Assembly: GCF_024206475.1 (NCBI RefSeq)
Contig: NZ_JAMBPR010000026.1
Coordinates: 1 to 64,000, forward strand
Length of the DNA stretch: 64,000 bases
Source: Paraburkholderia sp. CNPSo 3274
GTDB taxonomy: Bacteria; Pseudomonadota; Gammaproteobacteria; Burkholderiales; Burkholderiaceae
Direction of reading: 5' to 3'
In this document: positions 1-8,683 of the stretch, in pieces
How the letters are laid out: the number at the start of each line of letters is the position of its first letter
Numbering within the stretch: position 1 is the stretch's first letter
Position numbers and translations under genes: made by a program
The notes under the pieces: model-generated
Told to the model about the DNA's origin: nothing
The model's database searches: none
The model's input: the letters and a program-made list of their open reading frames with translations, nothing else

Positions 1-3000
1 CCGCCCGATGCCCCCGCAACCTTCGAAGCCCTTGAAGCCCCCGACGCGGCTTGCCCCGCCGCTTGTCCGTTCGCGCCCGCCTCGCGCCGGGCTTCGTCCT
101 GCAGGGTGCGCCGCATGCCCTCCACGCCGAACCAGCGCGCGAGATACTCGCGCAGCGTGGCCACGCGCGTGGGCTTGATGAGGCAATCGTCCATGCCCGC
201 TTCGCTGCATCGACTCATGTTCTCGGGCGCCGTATTGGCCGTGATGCCGAGTATCGGCAAGCGCCGCACGCCGCGCGCCTTCTGCTCGATTTCGCGTACG
301 CGCCGCGCGAGATCGTAGCCCGACACGTTCGGCATATGGTCGGTTATCAGGCAGCCGTATTCGCATTCGGCCAACGCTTCGAGCGCCTTCGCACCGTCGT
401 CGACGACGTCGCACGCGAACCCGATCAACGCTAGTTGATGGCGGATTAGCTCCTGATTCACCGGATGGTCCTCCGCCACGAGGATGAGGCGGCCGGCAGC
501 GCGTTCCCGCTCGCGATCGGGCGCCGGGGGTGTCGTCTCGACATCGGTGACGGCACGCGGCGGGCTGGCAGCCTTGACCGGCAGCCCCGCCAGCGCCAAC
601 GCACAAACTGCGCTCAAGCCACGCCAGGACAACGGGTTGACGCTCACGCGCACGCCGCTCTCGGCAACGCGATAACCGCTTGGCTTCGGGTTCTCCGTCA
701 GGCAAAGCACAGGCGCGCCGAGTTTGCCCAACCGCTCGACCTGCGCTTCCGACACGAATACCAGGTCGGCCTTGTCCGCGCTCGCGGCGCGGGCGAGGTC
801 CGCTGGCGCGACGCGGCGCATTTTCATGCCGAGCGCCACGCCAAAATGCATCAATGCGGCGGCGACGCTCGCGTCCTCGCACGCCACGAGCGCGCGCTTG
901 CCGCGCAGCCCGGCGGCCGTGCCGCTACGCACCTCCACGGGCAATTCGATCTGCAGCGTAAGGCAGGTGCCGCGATCCACTTCGCTCTTCAGTTCGAGCG
1001 TGCCGCCCATCAGCGCCGCGAGCTTGCGGCAGATCGTGAGGCCGAGCCCCGTGCCGCGGAAGCGTCGGGTGGTCGAGGTCTCGGCCTGCACGAACGGCTC
1101 GAAGAGCTGCGCCTGCGCTTCGGGCGCAATGCCGATTCCCGTGTCGGCCACCGAGATCGACAGCCGCTGGCAGACACGCGCGCCGCCGCGGCCGCCGACA
1201 TCGCGTGCGCGAACGTGCACGCTCACCTCGCCCACCAGCGTGAACTTGATCGCATTGCCGAGCAGATTGAAGAGGATCTGCCGTAGCCGCACGCTGTCGC
1301 CGCGCAAGAGCGCCGCGACGTCCTGCTCCACATCCACGCGCACCTTCAGCCCCTTCTCGTGCGCACGCGCGGCCAGCAGCCCGACGGCCTTGTCGACGAG
1401 TTCGCGCACGTCGAACGGCTGCGTGTCAATCACGAGATGGCCGGCCTGGATCTTCGAGTAGTCGAGCAGATCGTCGAGTATCTGCAGCAGCGCCCCCGCA
1501 GATTCGTGCACCATGTCGACCATTTGCGCCTGGTCGGGGTTGAGCGGCGTGCGCTCGAGCACCTCGACGAGACCCAGCACGCCGTTCATCGGCGTGCGGA
1601 TCTCGTGGCTCATCATGGCGAGAAAATCGTCCTTTGCGCGAGAGGCCGCCTCTGCGGTATCGCGTGCGTGCTCGAGTTCGTCTGCGCGCGCGTGCTCGAC
1701 GTTCGCATCCAGCGCATAGCCACTCCAGACGATCGCGCCATCTTCGGCGCGGCGCGGCGCGAACTCCGCGCGCACCCACACGAATCCGGCCGCGCCCTGA
1801 AAGCGGAACTCGGCGTGCACGGGAATGAACCGGCGCGCGGAGCGTTCGAGCTGCAAGGCAAGGCGCGCGCGATCATGTCGCCCCACCCGCGAGAGATCGA
1901 CCGAATGAGCGCGGCGAAGATCCTCGACGGTGTCGCCGAGGAGCCGCTGCGTGTCGCCGCCAATGTACGGAAACCAGTAGCGGCCATCGGGCGCGCGGCG
2001 CAACTGGAACACGATCGCGGGCAGCGAACCCGTCACCTCCGAGAGAAGCCGCTCCGATTCGCGTTCGCGCAACTCGGCGCGGCGAATGTCGGTGACATCG
2101 ATCATCGTGCCGAGCACGCAGAACGGCGCGCCCTGCGGGCAGCGGCACAGGTGCGTCCAGAAAATGCCATGACGAGCCTCCCCGAGCGCGTTCTCGAAGA
2201 TCAGTTCGACACGCTGGCTCTCCCCCTCGACGATCGTGAGCCGGTAGAGATCGTCCATGCGGCGGCTGTTTTCGGGCCCCCATGCCATCACGGCCGAACC
2301 CGTGCGCCCGAGAACCCGGGCGCGCGCCAGGCCCGTCGATTCTTCGTAGGCGCGATTGATCGCGAGGTAGCGGTCTTCGAGATCCCGTGCGCAGAGCGGA
2401 TACGGGATCATCTCCATCATCGTGTCCTGCAGTTCCACCTGGCGCGCGAGCACCTGCTCCGCGCGCCGCCGCCTGTGCATTTCGCGCTGGAGCAGCACGT
2501 AGGCGCGCAGCGTGACGAGCAGCAGCACGCCGAACACGATCAGGAGCGGCAGGAGCCGCAGCGCGTTCATGCTCCAGCCACCGGACCGGGTGGAGACGGC
2601 AGCGATCCAGCGATTGCGGATCTGCTGCTGTTCGACGGGCGACATCGCAAATGCCGTCGAATCGTCGACACCTACCGCACCCAGCACCTTCAATGTGTCG
2701 AGATAGGTGCCGCTGAGCGGCTCGTCGAGCGCGGCCGCGTTGCCCACCAGCACATCAGCCTCGTGGCGACCGACCATTGCGAGCCCCGCGTCGAGGCTTG
2801 CGGCGCGCACGACCTGGGTACCCGGCAGTTCCTGCATTTCCGGCGCGTGCGGTGCCAGCACAATGCGGCGGCGCGCAAAGTCGGCAAGCGAGCGCGCCAT
2901 CGGCTCGTCGCGGCGGCCAACCATGACGAGCCGATAGTGCTCGAACGCTTCCGTGTGCGCCACGCCGGAGCCGAACACGCCATCGCTTACCGAGGTCGCG

Positions 3001-3155
3001 GCGCTCGCCGCCGCCGCGGAAAACGCGAGCACCCATGCCGCGGCGAGCGCGCCGAGATACGCGAACACGCACGCGAGTCGGCACGCAAGTCCGCGCGCCC
3101 GCCGCGATGCAGCCGGGCGCGCGCGAGGACAGAAGATGCGGTGAATCGACTTCAT
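1..3155 (-). CDS. BvgS/EvgS-like hybrid sensor histidine kinase (3' end outside the window)
   Basis: Membrane sensor kinase with a built-in receiver; about 1050 residues are visible and the C-terminus lies beyond position 1. Order seen: N-terminal hydrophobic segment (about residues 20-48), a short periplasmic part (about 50-190) resembling only the second lobe of a bacterial solute-binding (Venus flytrap) domain, a transmembrane helix (about 193-215), two PAS-like segments (about 235-480), HisKA with MMSHEIRTPMNG (phospho-acceptor His517), an HATPase domain with GTGLGLTICRKL, and a receiver with LITDHMPN (Asp939). BvgS proteins usually carry two full flytrap domains and end in an HPt domain; the HPt, if present, is off the window. 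The ATG at 3155 lies 21 bases after the aquaporin-like gene. Probable partner of the three response regulators at 3959-6095, inferred from proximity and family. Confidence 0.9.
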   Translation of the reverse strand, partial: MKSIHRIFCPRARPAASRRARGLACRLACVFAYLGALAAAWVLAFSAAAASAATSVSDGVFGSGVAHTEAFEHYRLVMVGRRDEPMARSLADFARRRIVLAPHAPEMQELPGTQVVRAASLDAGLAMVGRHEADVLVGNAAALDEPLSGTYLDTLKVLGAVGVDDSTAFAMSPVEQQQIRNRWIAAVSTRSGGWSMNALRLLPLLIVFGVLLLVTLRAYVLLQREMHRRRRAEQVLARQVELQDTMMEMIPYPLCARDLEDRYLAINRAYEESTGLARARVLGRTGSAVMAWGPENSRRMDDLYRLTIVEGESQRVELIFENALGEARHGIFWTHLCRCPQGAPFCVLGTMIDVTDIRRAELRERESERLLSEVTGSLPAIVFQLRRAPDGRYWFPYIGGDTQRLLGDTVEDLRRAHSVDLSRVGRHDRARLALQLERSARRFIPVHAEFRFQGAAGFVWVRAEFAPRRAEDGAIVWSGYALDANVEHARADELEHARDTAEAASRAKDDFLAMMSHEIRTPMNGVLGLVEVLERTPLNPDQAQMVDMVHESAGALLQILDDLLDYSKIQAGHLVIDTQPFDVRELVDKAVGLLAARAHEKGLKVRVDVEQDVAALLRGDSVRLRQILFNLLGNAIKFTLVGEVSVHVRARDVGGRGGARVCQRLSISVADTGIGIAPEAQAQLFEPFVQAETSTTRRFRGTGLGLTICRKLAALMGGTLELKSEVDRGTCLTLQIELPVEVRSGTAAGLRGKRALVACEDASVAAALMHFGVALGMKMRRVAPADLARAASADKADLVFVSEAQVERLGKLGAPVLCLTENPKPSGYRVAESGVRVSVNPLSWRGLSAVCALALAGLPVKAASPPRAVTDVETTPPAPDRERERAAGRLILVAEDHPVNQELIRHQLALIGFACDVVDDGAKALEALAECEYGCLITDHMPNVSGYDLARRVREIEQKARGVRRLPILGITANTAPENMSRCSEAGMDDCLIKPTRVATLREYLARWFGVEGMRRTLQDEARREAGANGQAAGQAASGASRASKVAGASG

Positions 3156-3176
3156 CGGCGCGCGGCAGACTGGCTT

Positions 3177-3719
3177 TCAAACGCCGTTGCGAGATAGCGT
3201 GGAGACAATGCGCGAGCGGCGGCTCACGAGGCGGTACGCCATGCCAGCCGCGGCGCCCCCTAACAACGGCGCCGCCCAGAAGAGCCAGAGCTGAGCCAGT
3301 TCCAGGAGGCACACGGCAGCGAGGGCGTAGTCGGTCGGCGAATGATCGTCATAGCCGCTGCTGCCGAGGTCGGACACCGCGACGGAAAAACCCGGGCGCC
3401 CGCCGGCCGCGCGTACGAGCGAGGCCGCGCCGAGAATGGCCCCGATGGTTTGCGCCGCGAGGTAGGGCCCGGTATCGCGCACCGGAAAGCGCCCGGAAAC
3501 CGTGTAGCCAATCGTGACGGCCGGGTTGAAGTGGGCGCTCGCCGCGCGAGCGGCGGCGTAGTTCGCCACCGGGAGCGCGAGCCCGAATGCCGCGGCCATT
3601 TCGACAACGTTGAAGCCCTGGGCAGACGGGCTCGCGTTGAGCCTCGTGGCTGCGCAACCCGCGAACACGAGCCACGCGGTGCCTGCACCCTCGACCGCTA
3701 AACGCCTACCGAGCTTCAT
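3177..3719 (-). pseudogene. Aquaporin Z-like MIP channel with internal in-frame deletion
   Basis: MIP-family water channel of 180 residues, against about 230 for AqpZ. The first half is intact: start of TM1, the HFNPAVTIG loop with the first NPA motif (about residues 63-71), and the AqpZ-like GYDDHSPTDYA segment. The sequence then jumps from the end of TM4 (AVCLLEL) straight to the TM6 segment (AQLWLFWAAPLLGG). TM5 and the second NPA loop, roughly 60 residues by recall of E. coli AqpZ, are absent with no frameshift or stop. A channel without the second NPA half-helix should not form a normal pore, so it is called a pseudogene, although the frame is open and the end matches the family. It sits between the response regulators and the hybrid kinase on the same strand. 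Confidence 0.72.
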
Positions 3720-3902
3720 TGTTTGATCTCCGTGTCCGGACTACATCTCGGCCCTGATCCGACCAGGCCCTCCTTCGATCGCACTCCCGGAACGGCAACA
3801 TCTGACGGGCCATGCGTCGAACTAGGGATTATGGAGAGACGATCCCCGCAATCAGATAGGAGAACTCTTAAAACGCTGGGCGCATTGCGGAAGACGAGGC
3901 GA

Positions 3903-3930
3903 GAGAAATTCCTGCGAACGCGGGAAAAAA
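3903..3930 (-). terminator. Weak candidate terminator after the regulator genes
   Basis: Inverted repeat 3909-3915 / 3920-3926 with a 4-base loop lies just downstream of the regulator stop at 3959 on the minus strand. It is followed only by a short, interrupted T tract (TTTCTC). The stem has one imperfect or GC-poor end, so termination is uncertain. The rest of 3720-3958 shows nothing else recognisable. Confidence 0.3.
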
Positions 3931-3958
3931 TTGGGGACGTGCACCACCTGGGGATGAA

Positions 3959-4642
3959 TCAGGCCAGCCCTATCTGCCTGGCGAAGTCGCTCAGATCGCG
4001 CTCCGTGACGAGCCCCAGCTTGCGCATCGTGCTGCGCTTTTGTGCACTGATTGTTTTGCCGCTGCGCTGAAACCGCTGTGCAATCTGACACACCGACATA
4101 CCCTGCGCGTAAAGCTGGAAAAGCTCCCATTCGCGCGCGCTCGGCACACCCAGGCAGGGGGCGCACGCGGCGCCGGCGCGCGCGAGCGTTTCGCGTGCGT
4201 GGTCCGAGAGAAACGGCGTTCGCGCGCGCGCGGCGTCAACGGCGAGCAGGAGATCGTGCGCGACGTCGCGCTTGTCGACGATGACGTTCAGGCCGTGATG
4301 CATCAGGCCTGTCAGAACGCGCGGCATCGACACCATACTCAGGACGACGACCGCAGGCGTGCCTCGTGTTTGCGCGAGGCGCCGCAGCAGGGTGAGGGAG
4401 CCATACTCGCCGTCTAACCCCGGCATGCAGAGATCGGAAATGACGACGTCGCAGTCAGTCGTATCGAGCTGCGTGGCAAGCGCAAGCGTGTTGCCGGCTT
4501 CGCCGACGACGAGACCCCGCCCCGTTGCGTGCAGCAGGCTGGCCACGCCGAGCCGGACGCACGCGTGGTCGTCGGCAACGATCACGCGCAGCGGCTTGCC
4601 CGTGCGAAGCGCGTTTTCTCGAACGACCCGGATAGCGTCCAT
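3959..4642 (-). CDS. LuxR/FixJ-family response regulator (BvgA/RcsB type), third of three
   Basis: DNA-binding response regulator of 227 residues. Receiver domain: acidic pair VADDH near residue 20, phospho-acceptor Asp in VVISDLCMPG, and conserved Lys in VIVDKRD. C-terminal HTH: SAREWELFQLYAQGMSVCQI, then GKTISAQKRSTMRKLG, the GKTISAQK recognition-helix pattern of RcsB/BvgA/EvgA proteins. The ATG at 4642 is preceded by AAGG and lies 26 bases after the stop of the preceding regulator, so the two are probably cotranscribed. An upstream in-frame Met would run into that gene and is less likely. All receiver residues needed for phosphorylation are present. Confidence 0.88.
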   Translation of the reverse strand: MDAIRVVRENALRTGKPLRVIVADDHACVRLGVASLLHATGRGLVVGEAGNTLALATQLDTTDCDVVISDLCMPGLDGEYGSLTLLRRLAQTRGTPAVVVLSMVSMPRVLTGLMHHGLNVIVDKRDVAHDLLLAVDAARARTPFLSDHARETLARAGAACAPCLGVPSAREWELFQLYAQGMSVCQIAQRFQRSGKTISAQKRSTMRKLGLVTERDLSDFARQIGLA

Positions 4643-4668
4643 GGGAGACCTTGCCTGCGAAGAACCGC

Positions 4669-5457
4669 TCAGGTTTGCTCGCCCTGCGTCACGCCGCATT
4701 CGACCGCTAAGCGATAGAGCTCGATATCGTTGCTGAGCGCGAGCTTCTTCATCGCCGCGCACTTTTGCGCGCTGATCGTCTTGACGCTGCGCCCAAGCAG
4801 ACCTGCGATTTCCGTCACGCCGAGTCCCGTTGCATAGTGCATGATCACCTCGAATTCACGCCGCGTGAGAATGCGGTGCACCTCTTCGCGCCGCTCGCCG
4901 CGCGCCGCTTCCGTGAGCAGGTCGCGCACGACCGGCCCGACGTATTGTTCGCGCGCCATCGCCGACGTGATCGCAACAGGGATCAGGTCGATGCGGTCAC
5001 GCTTGCTGAGCACCGCATCCACCTCCATCTCGATGATCTTGCGCAGCACCGAGGCCTCGCTTTCCATGGTGAGCACGACCACCGCCTTTTGCGGGAACCC
5101 GGCGCGAAAGGCGCGGATGGCCTCGGGTCCGTCCAGTTCGCCGGGCAACGCCATGTAGAGGTCCATCAGAACGAGATCGAACGCATGCTGCGCCGCGACT
5201 TCGAACAGCTCGTGCACACTGCGCCCACGCGCGACGACCTGCATGTTGGGATAGTTGGCGAGCATGCTGTCCAGCGCATACACCACGAGCGGATGATCGT
5301 CGGCGATGATCACGCGCACAGGTGCCGCGAGGTCGGCCGTATCCGTCATGCTGCGCGCTGCGAGGGAGGCGCGCGGTTCGTCGTGGTCACGCATGGCGCG
5401 CTGGGAAGCGGTAGCCGCAGCGGCATGATCCGACAGCGATGAGGCAAGCACGTTCAT
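4669..5457 (-). CDS. LuxR/FixJ-family response regulator (BvgA/RcsB type), second of three
   Basis: Response regulator of 262 residues, about 45 longer at the N-terminus than its two neighbours. Its ATG at 5457 overlaps the TGA of the upstream regulator by four bases (ATGA), which suggests translational coupling and favours this start over the internal Met about 44 codons later. Receiver: VRVIIADDHPLV, Asp in LVLMDLYM, Lys in VLSKRD. HTH: LTRREFEVIMHYATGLGVTE and VKTISAQKCAAMKKL. The family points to two-component control of transcription with a BvgS-like kinase. The three regulators are clearly different proteins, not recent duplicates. Confidence 0.88.
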   Translation of the reverse strand: MNVLASSLSDHAAAATASQRAMRDHDEPRASLAARSMTDTADLAAPVRVIIADDHPLVVYALDSMLANYPNMQVVARGRSVHELFEVAAQHAFDLVLMDLYMALPGELDGPEAIRAFRAGFPQKAVVVLTMESEASVLRKIIEMEVDAVLSKRDRIDLIPVAITSAMAREQYVGPVVRDLLTEAARGERREEVHRILTRREFEVIMHYATGLGVTEIAGLLGRSVKTISAQKCAAMKKLALSNDIELYRLAVECGVTQGEQT

Positions 5458-6095
5458 AAAAGTCCGTACGCCCTGACAAAGGCGAAGAGTCCCGCGTCGT
5501 TGCTCACGCCGAGCTTCTCCATGGCGTGACGCTTCTGGCTGCTCACCGTGCGCACGTCGCGGCCGAGGGCGCGCGCAATTTCCGTGATCGAACTGCCGCT
5601 CGCGAAGTTTCGGATCACCTCGGATTCGCGCGGCGTCAAACTCGGCACACACATGTCGGATGGGCAGGCGGCGGCCTCGCGTTCGCGCTCGGTGGCGGGG
5701 CTGAATTGGGCGAGATCCTGTGCGGCGCCGCGCACGATGGCTGCGAGTTCGTCCATCGGCTCGGTTTTTCGCAACATGGCGACCACGCCCGTGTGCGCCA
5801 CCGCGCGCAGGAGGACGGGGTTCGCAACGCTGGTCAGCACGACCACGGGGATATGTGGCCAGTCGCGGCGCAAATGCCGCACGAGGCGCAGACCGTCCTC
5901 GGCTTCGCCGGAATCAGGCGGCATGTTGAGGTCAGTGACCACCACGTCGCACGGGACGGTTTCGAGCGTCTGCAATAACTCGCGCGCACCGCACGCTTCC
6001 CCCACGACCTCGATATCGTCTCCCGATAGGAGCGCCGAGCGAATGCCAAGCAGAACGAATGGATGATCGTCGGCGAGGACGACACGTAACTTCAC
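5454..6095 (-). CDS. LuxR/FixJ-family response regulator (BvgA/RcsB type), first of three
   Basis: Response regulator of 213 residues and first gene of the tandem set. The GTG start at 6095 has a good ribosome binding site (AAGGAG at 6103-6108, seven bases upstream); the nearby ATG at 6097 is out of frame and hits TGA at once. Receiver: LRVVLADDHPFV, Asp in DVVVTDLNMP, Lys in VAMLRKTEP. HTH: LTPRESEVIRNFASGSSITE and VRTVSSQKRHAMEKLG. The last bases overlap the start of the next regulator. The promoter should lie in 6096-6342, which contains an inverted repeat. Confidence 0.88.
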   Translation of the reverse strand: MKLRVVLADDHPFVLLGIRSALLSGDDIEVVGEACGARELLQTLETVPCDVVVTDLNMPPDSGEAEDGLRLVRHLRRDWPHIPVVVLTSVANPVLLRAVAHTGVVAMLRKTEPMDELAAIVRGAAQDLAQFSPATEREREAAACPSDMCVPSLTPRESEVIRNFASGSSITEIARALGRDVRTVSSQKRHAMEKLGVSNDAGLFAFVRAYGLL

Positions 6096-6209
6096 ATTGA
6101 ATCTCCTTCGAGGTGAATTTGCGTGGGTGCGATGCGCAGCGTGAGCGCATCGGCAACCAACACCATCCGCAAGTTCGTTCATCTGACCATTGAAAGGCCG
6201 CCGTCGAAA

Positions 6210-6223
6210 TCGGAGATTTCCGA
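6210..6223. promoter_or_regulatory. Short inverted repeat upstream of the response-regulator genes
   Basis: TCGGA-GATT-TCCGA, a perfect 5-4-5 dyad about 115 bases upstream of the GTG start at 6095, in AT-richer DNA. The three downstream genes encode LuxR-type regulators, which bind such dyads, so autoregulation is plausible. Function is inference only; a 10-base dyad can occur by chance. Confidence 0.3.
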
Positions 6224-6342
6224 AACGTTAGATATTGCTTATATCGCGCTCGCGCACGAGTTATGCATGATCACGGTGACTTTGCAGAATCGTTCCGCAC
6301 CTCGATCCCAATTTCTTGAGACAAATCCCATACATGGCCTTG

Positions 6343-7665
6343 TCAAGCGGCGGCACGCGCGCGAGCGCGTTGTCGACTCTCGCCAGTGCGCCCGGCGTCG
6401 CTGCGCTCGCGCGGCGCCGCGAATGCGGGCCATGCCAGCGCGGCGCAAAGCGCGGCCGCCGCCCAGACCGCAGGCCACCCAAACCACGACAACAGCAGCG
6501 GGATCGCCGAAGGCGCGACGAAGAACGCAACGAATGCGCCGGTGTTGCCCATGGCGAGCGCGGTTCCCACACGACCGTTGCCCGCGAGCGTCGCGAGTTC
6601 GGTGAAGGCAACGCCATGCCAGGCGGAAGCGGCGATACCGCCAAGCACGATCACCGCGGCAAGCAGCGTGACGAACGCTGCGCTTGCGCGATGCGCTGGC
6701 GACGCAAAAGCCGTCAACGCGGCAAGCACAACGAACAGCGCGACGGTGAGCGCCGCGCAGCCGCGCAACCAGATGCGCCGGTCGCCGTGCCGATCTGTCC
6801 AACGCCCGCCATACACCCGCATGAACGCCGCGCCGCCCTGCACCGCCGCAAGCGTCGCGCTGACTGCCGCCGTACCCGCATGGCCGACGTCATGCAGGAA
6901 AATGCTGGCGAACGAGAGCACCGCCACTTGGGGAATGCACAGCACGCCTATGCCCGTCACCATGCGCCACACGGTGACGCTGCGCAGCGGTGAGACTGCG
7001 CGTTGTGCCTGCGCGCCCGCTTCGTGAGAAACGAGCGGCGCATGCGCGGCGTCTTGTTCGTGCGCGGGCTCGTGCAACCAGACGATCGTGAGCACGGTGG
7101 AGACCATACACATCACAGCGAGCGCGCCGTACACGGCCGCGAATCCCGCATGCTCGGCGAGCGCGGGCAGCACGAGCGCGCCAAGCCCGCCGCCGGCTGG
7201 CACGGCGGTTTGCCGGATGCTCATCGCAAGGCCGCGCTCGTGGGTGGCGAACCACGCCATCACCGCGCGCCCGCTCGAGCCGTTCACGCTTCCGCCAAGC
7301 AGGCCGAGCGCGAGCAGGCCAATCGCGAGCGTCGTCGCGCTGGGCGCGTGCACGCCCGACGGTGCGCCCCAGAGCGCCATCGCGACGAGTGCGAGCGCTG
7401 TCGTGGAAAGCCCCGTGAGCAGCACGCGCCGGTCGCCCCAGCGATCCGTCAGGAGTCCCCAGGGAAGCTCGCTCAGCACGATGCCAAGTCCCAGCATGCC
7501 GAGCACGACACCCAGTTCGCCCGTGCCGATGCGGTAATCCGAGCGGATCAATACCCCGGTTGCGGGAATGCCGCCGAGCGCTGCAGCAAAACTGGCGTTG
7601 GCCGCCACGCCCACCGCGAGCACTTTCCAGCGGTGTGCCGCCCCGCGCGTTGTACTGCGTCCCAT
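6343..7665 (-). CDS. MFS transporter divergent from a LysR regulator
   Basis: Major facilitator superfamily permease of 440 residues with about 12 hydrophobic segments. The motif-A loop after TM2 is present (GLLTDRWGDRRVLLTG), and there is a longer polar central loop (about residues 195-225). Substrate is not readable from sequence; export of a small acid or drug is typical for such LysR-controlled MFS genes. The ATG at 7665 is preceded by GGAGG at about 7671-7675, which fixes the start; the frame stays open further upstream but would cross the operator and the LysR gene. Expression is probably controlled by the divergent LysR protein through the palindrome at 7737-7773. Confidence 0.85.
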   Translation of the reverse strand: MGRSTTRGAAHRWKVLAVGVAANASFAAALGGIPATGVLIRSDYRIGTGELGVVLGMLGLGIVLSELPWGLLTDRWGDRRVLLTGLSTTALALVAMALWGAPSGVHAPSATTLAIGLLALGLLGGSVNGSSGRAVMAWFATHERGLAMSIRQTAVPAGGGLGALVLPALAEHAGFAAVYGALAVMCMVSTVLTIVWLHEPAHEQDAAHAPLVSHEAGAQAQRAVSPLRSVTVWRMVTGIGVLCIPQVAVLSFASIFLHDVGHAGTAAVSATLAAVQGGAAFMRVYGGRWTDRHGDRRIWLRGCAALTVALFVVLAALTAFASPAHRASAAFVTLLAAVIVLGGIAASAWHGVAFTELATLAGNGRVGTALAMGNTGAFVAFFVAPSAIPLLLSWFGWPAVWAAAALCAALAWPAFAAPRERSDAGRTGESRQRARARAAA

Positions 7666-7736
7666 GATGACCTCCAGAAAACGGTTGACTGAGGGCATCG
7701 TAGAGGCGCAACATCCATCGGAAAAGCGGGAAATTC

Positions 7737-7773
7737 CAATCTCACGATTCGGAATTTCCGAATCATGAGATTG
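7737..7773. promoter_or_regulatory. 37-bp near-perfect palindrome, probable LysR operator
   Basis: Two 18-base arms (7737-7754 and 7756-7773) around a single central T at 7755, with one mismatched position between arms. The core ATTCGGAATTTCCGAAT contains the T-N11-A dyad typical of LysR-type regulators. It lies 28 bases before the LysR start and 71 bases before the MFS start on the opposite strand, the expected place for a shared operator. It is clearly AT-richer than its surroundings. Confidence 0.75.
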
Positions 7774-7801
7774 CATGAAACGCACCGGATCAAGCTGAAC
7801 C

Positions 7802-8677
7802 ATGAACGCACGCGGTTTCGATCTCGCGCAGTTGCGCACGTTTATCGCCGTCACAGAAGCGGGCAGTGTTTCCGCGGGTGCGGAGCGGGTGTTCCTCTCG
7901 CAGTCATCGGTGAGCGAGCAGCTCAAGAAGCTCGAGGAGCGCGTAGGCCAGCCGCTTTTCGTGCGCAGCAAGCAGGGCATGGCCGCCACGCCCGCGGGCG
8001 CGAAACTGCTCGACCACGCGCGCCGCATCGTCGCGCTTTGCGACGCCGCCTTCGACGACATGCTCGGCCGCACGCTCGACGGCGAAGTGCGCATTGCGAT
8101 CACGGACTATTACCGGCCGCACGACGTCGCCGAGATCATCCGGCGCTTCGCGAACCAGCATCCGCGCCTGCGTCTGCATGTGACCGTGCTGCCGAGCGCC
8201 GTGATCGACAGCAGCGCCGACGAGAACGCCTACGACATCGGCTTGTCGCTGCGGCTGATGGAGGAAGGCCGCGGCACGCACAAGAGCACGTCGATACGGC
8301 GCGAAAAACTGGTGTGGGTGGGCGCAGCGCAAACGCTGCGCGAGCGGCCCGCGCTCACGCCGCCCTGGCCGCTCGTGCTGCTGCCGGCGACCTGCCAGTT
8401 GCAGCGCCGCGTAGTGAGGCTGCTCGACGAAGCGCGCATGCCTTACCTGATTTCGCATTCGGCTTCGGGTGTGGCCGGGCTGCAGCTCGCGCTCAAGGCG
8501 GGGTTGGGGATCTCGTGTCTGAACGAGTCGGCGATCGGCGAAGGACTGATGCCCTGCCCGGCTTCATTCGGCTTGCCCGCACTGCCTGCTGCCGAATTTC
8601 ATTTGCTGCCGGGCCGGCCTGGCGAATCCGCGCACGTGACGAACGCGCGCGCGGCGCTCGCGGAACTGCTCGGTTGA
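7802..8677 (+). CDS. LysR-family transcriptional regulator
   Basis: LysR-type regulator of 291 residues. N-terminal winged HTH (about 7-66) with LRTFIAVTEAGSVSAGAERV and LSQSSVSEQLKKLE; the remainder is the periplasmic-binding-like effector domain (about 90-288). The start ATG at 7802 gives the usual N-terminus. It is divergent from the MFS gene at 6343-7665 and the long palindrome lies between them, so it most likely autoregulates and controls that transporter. The inducer is unknown. Confidence 0.9.
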   Translation: MNARGFDLAQLRTFIAVTEAGSVSAGAERVFLSQSSVSEQLKKLEERVGQPLFVRSKQGMAATPAGAKLLDHARRIVALCDAAFDDMLGRTLDGEVRIAITDYYRPHDVAEIIRRFANQHPRLRLHVTVLPSAVIDSSADENAYDIGLSLRLMEEGRGTHKSTSIRREKLVWVGAAQTLRERPALTPPWPLVLLPATCQLQRRVVRLLDEARMPYLISHSASGVAGLQLALKAGLGISCLNESAIGEGLMPCPASFGLPALPAAEFHLLPGRPGESAHVTNARAALAELLG

Positions 8678-8683
8678 GGCGCT

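Noticed and set aside
1359..3197. Long plus-strand open frame of about 600 codons
   Set aside because: Antisense to the hybrid sensor kinase, whose domains are complete on the other strand; no recognisable protein.
7666..8103. N-terminal extension of the MFS transporter by about 146 codons
   Set aside because: It would cross the operator palindrome and the LysR coding region; the internal ATG at 7665 has a strong GGAGG site and gives the normal MFS N-terminus.
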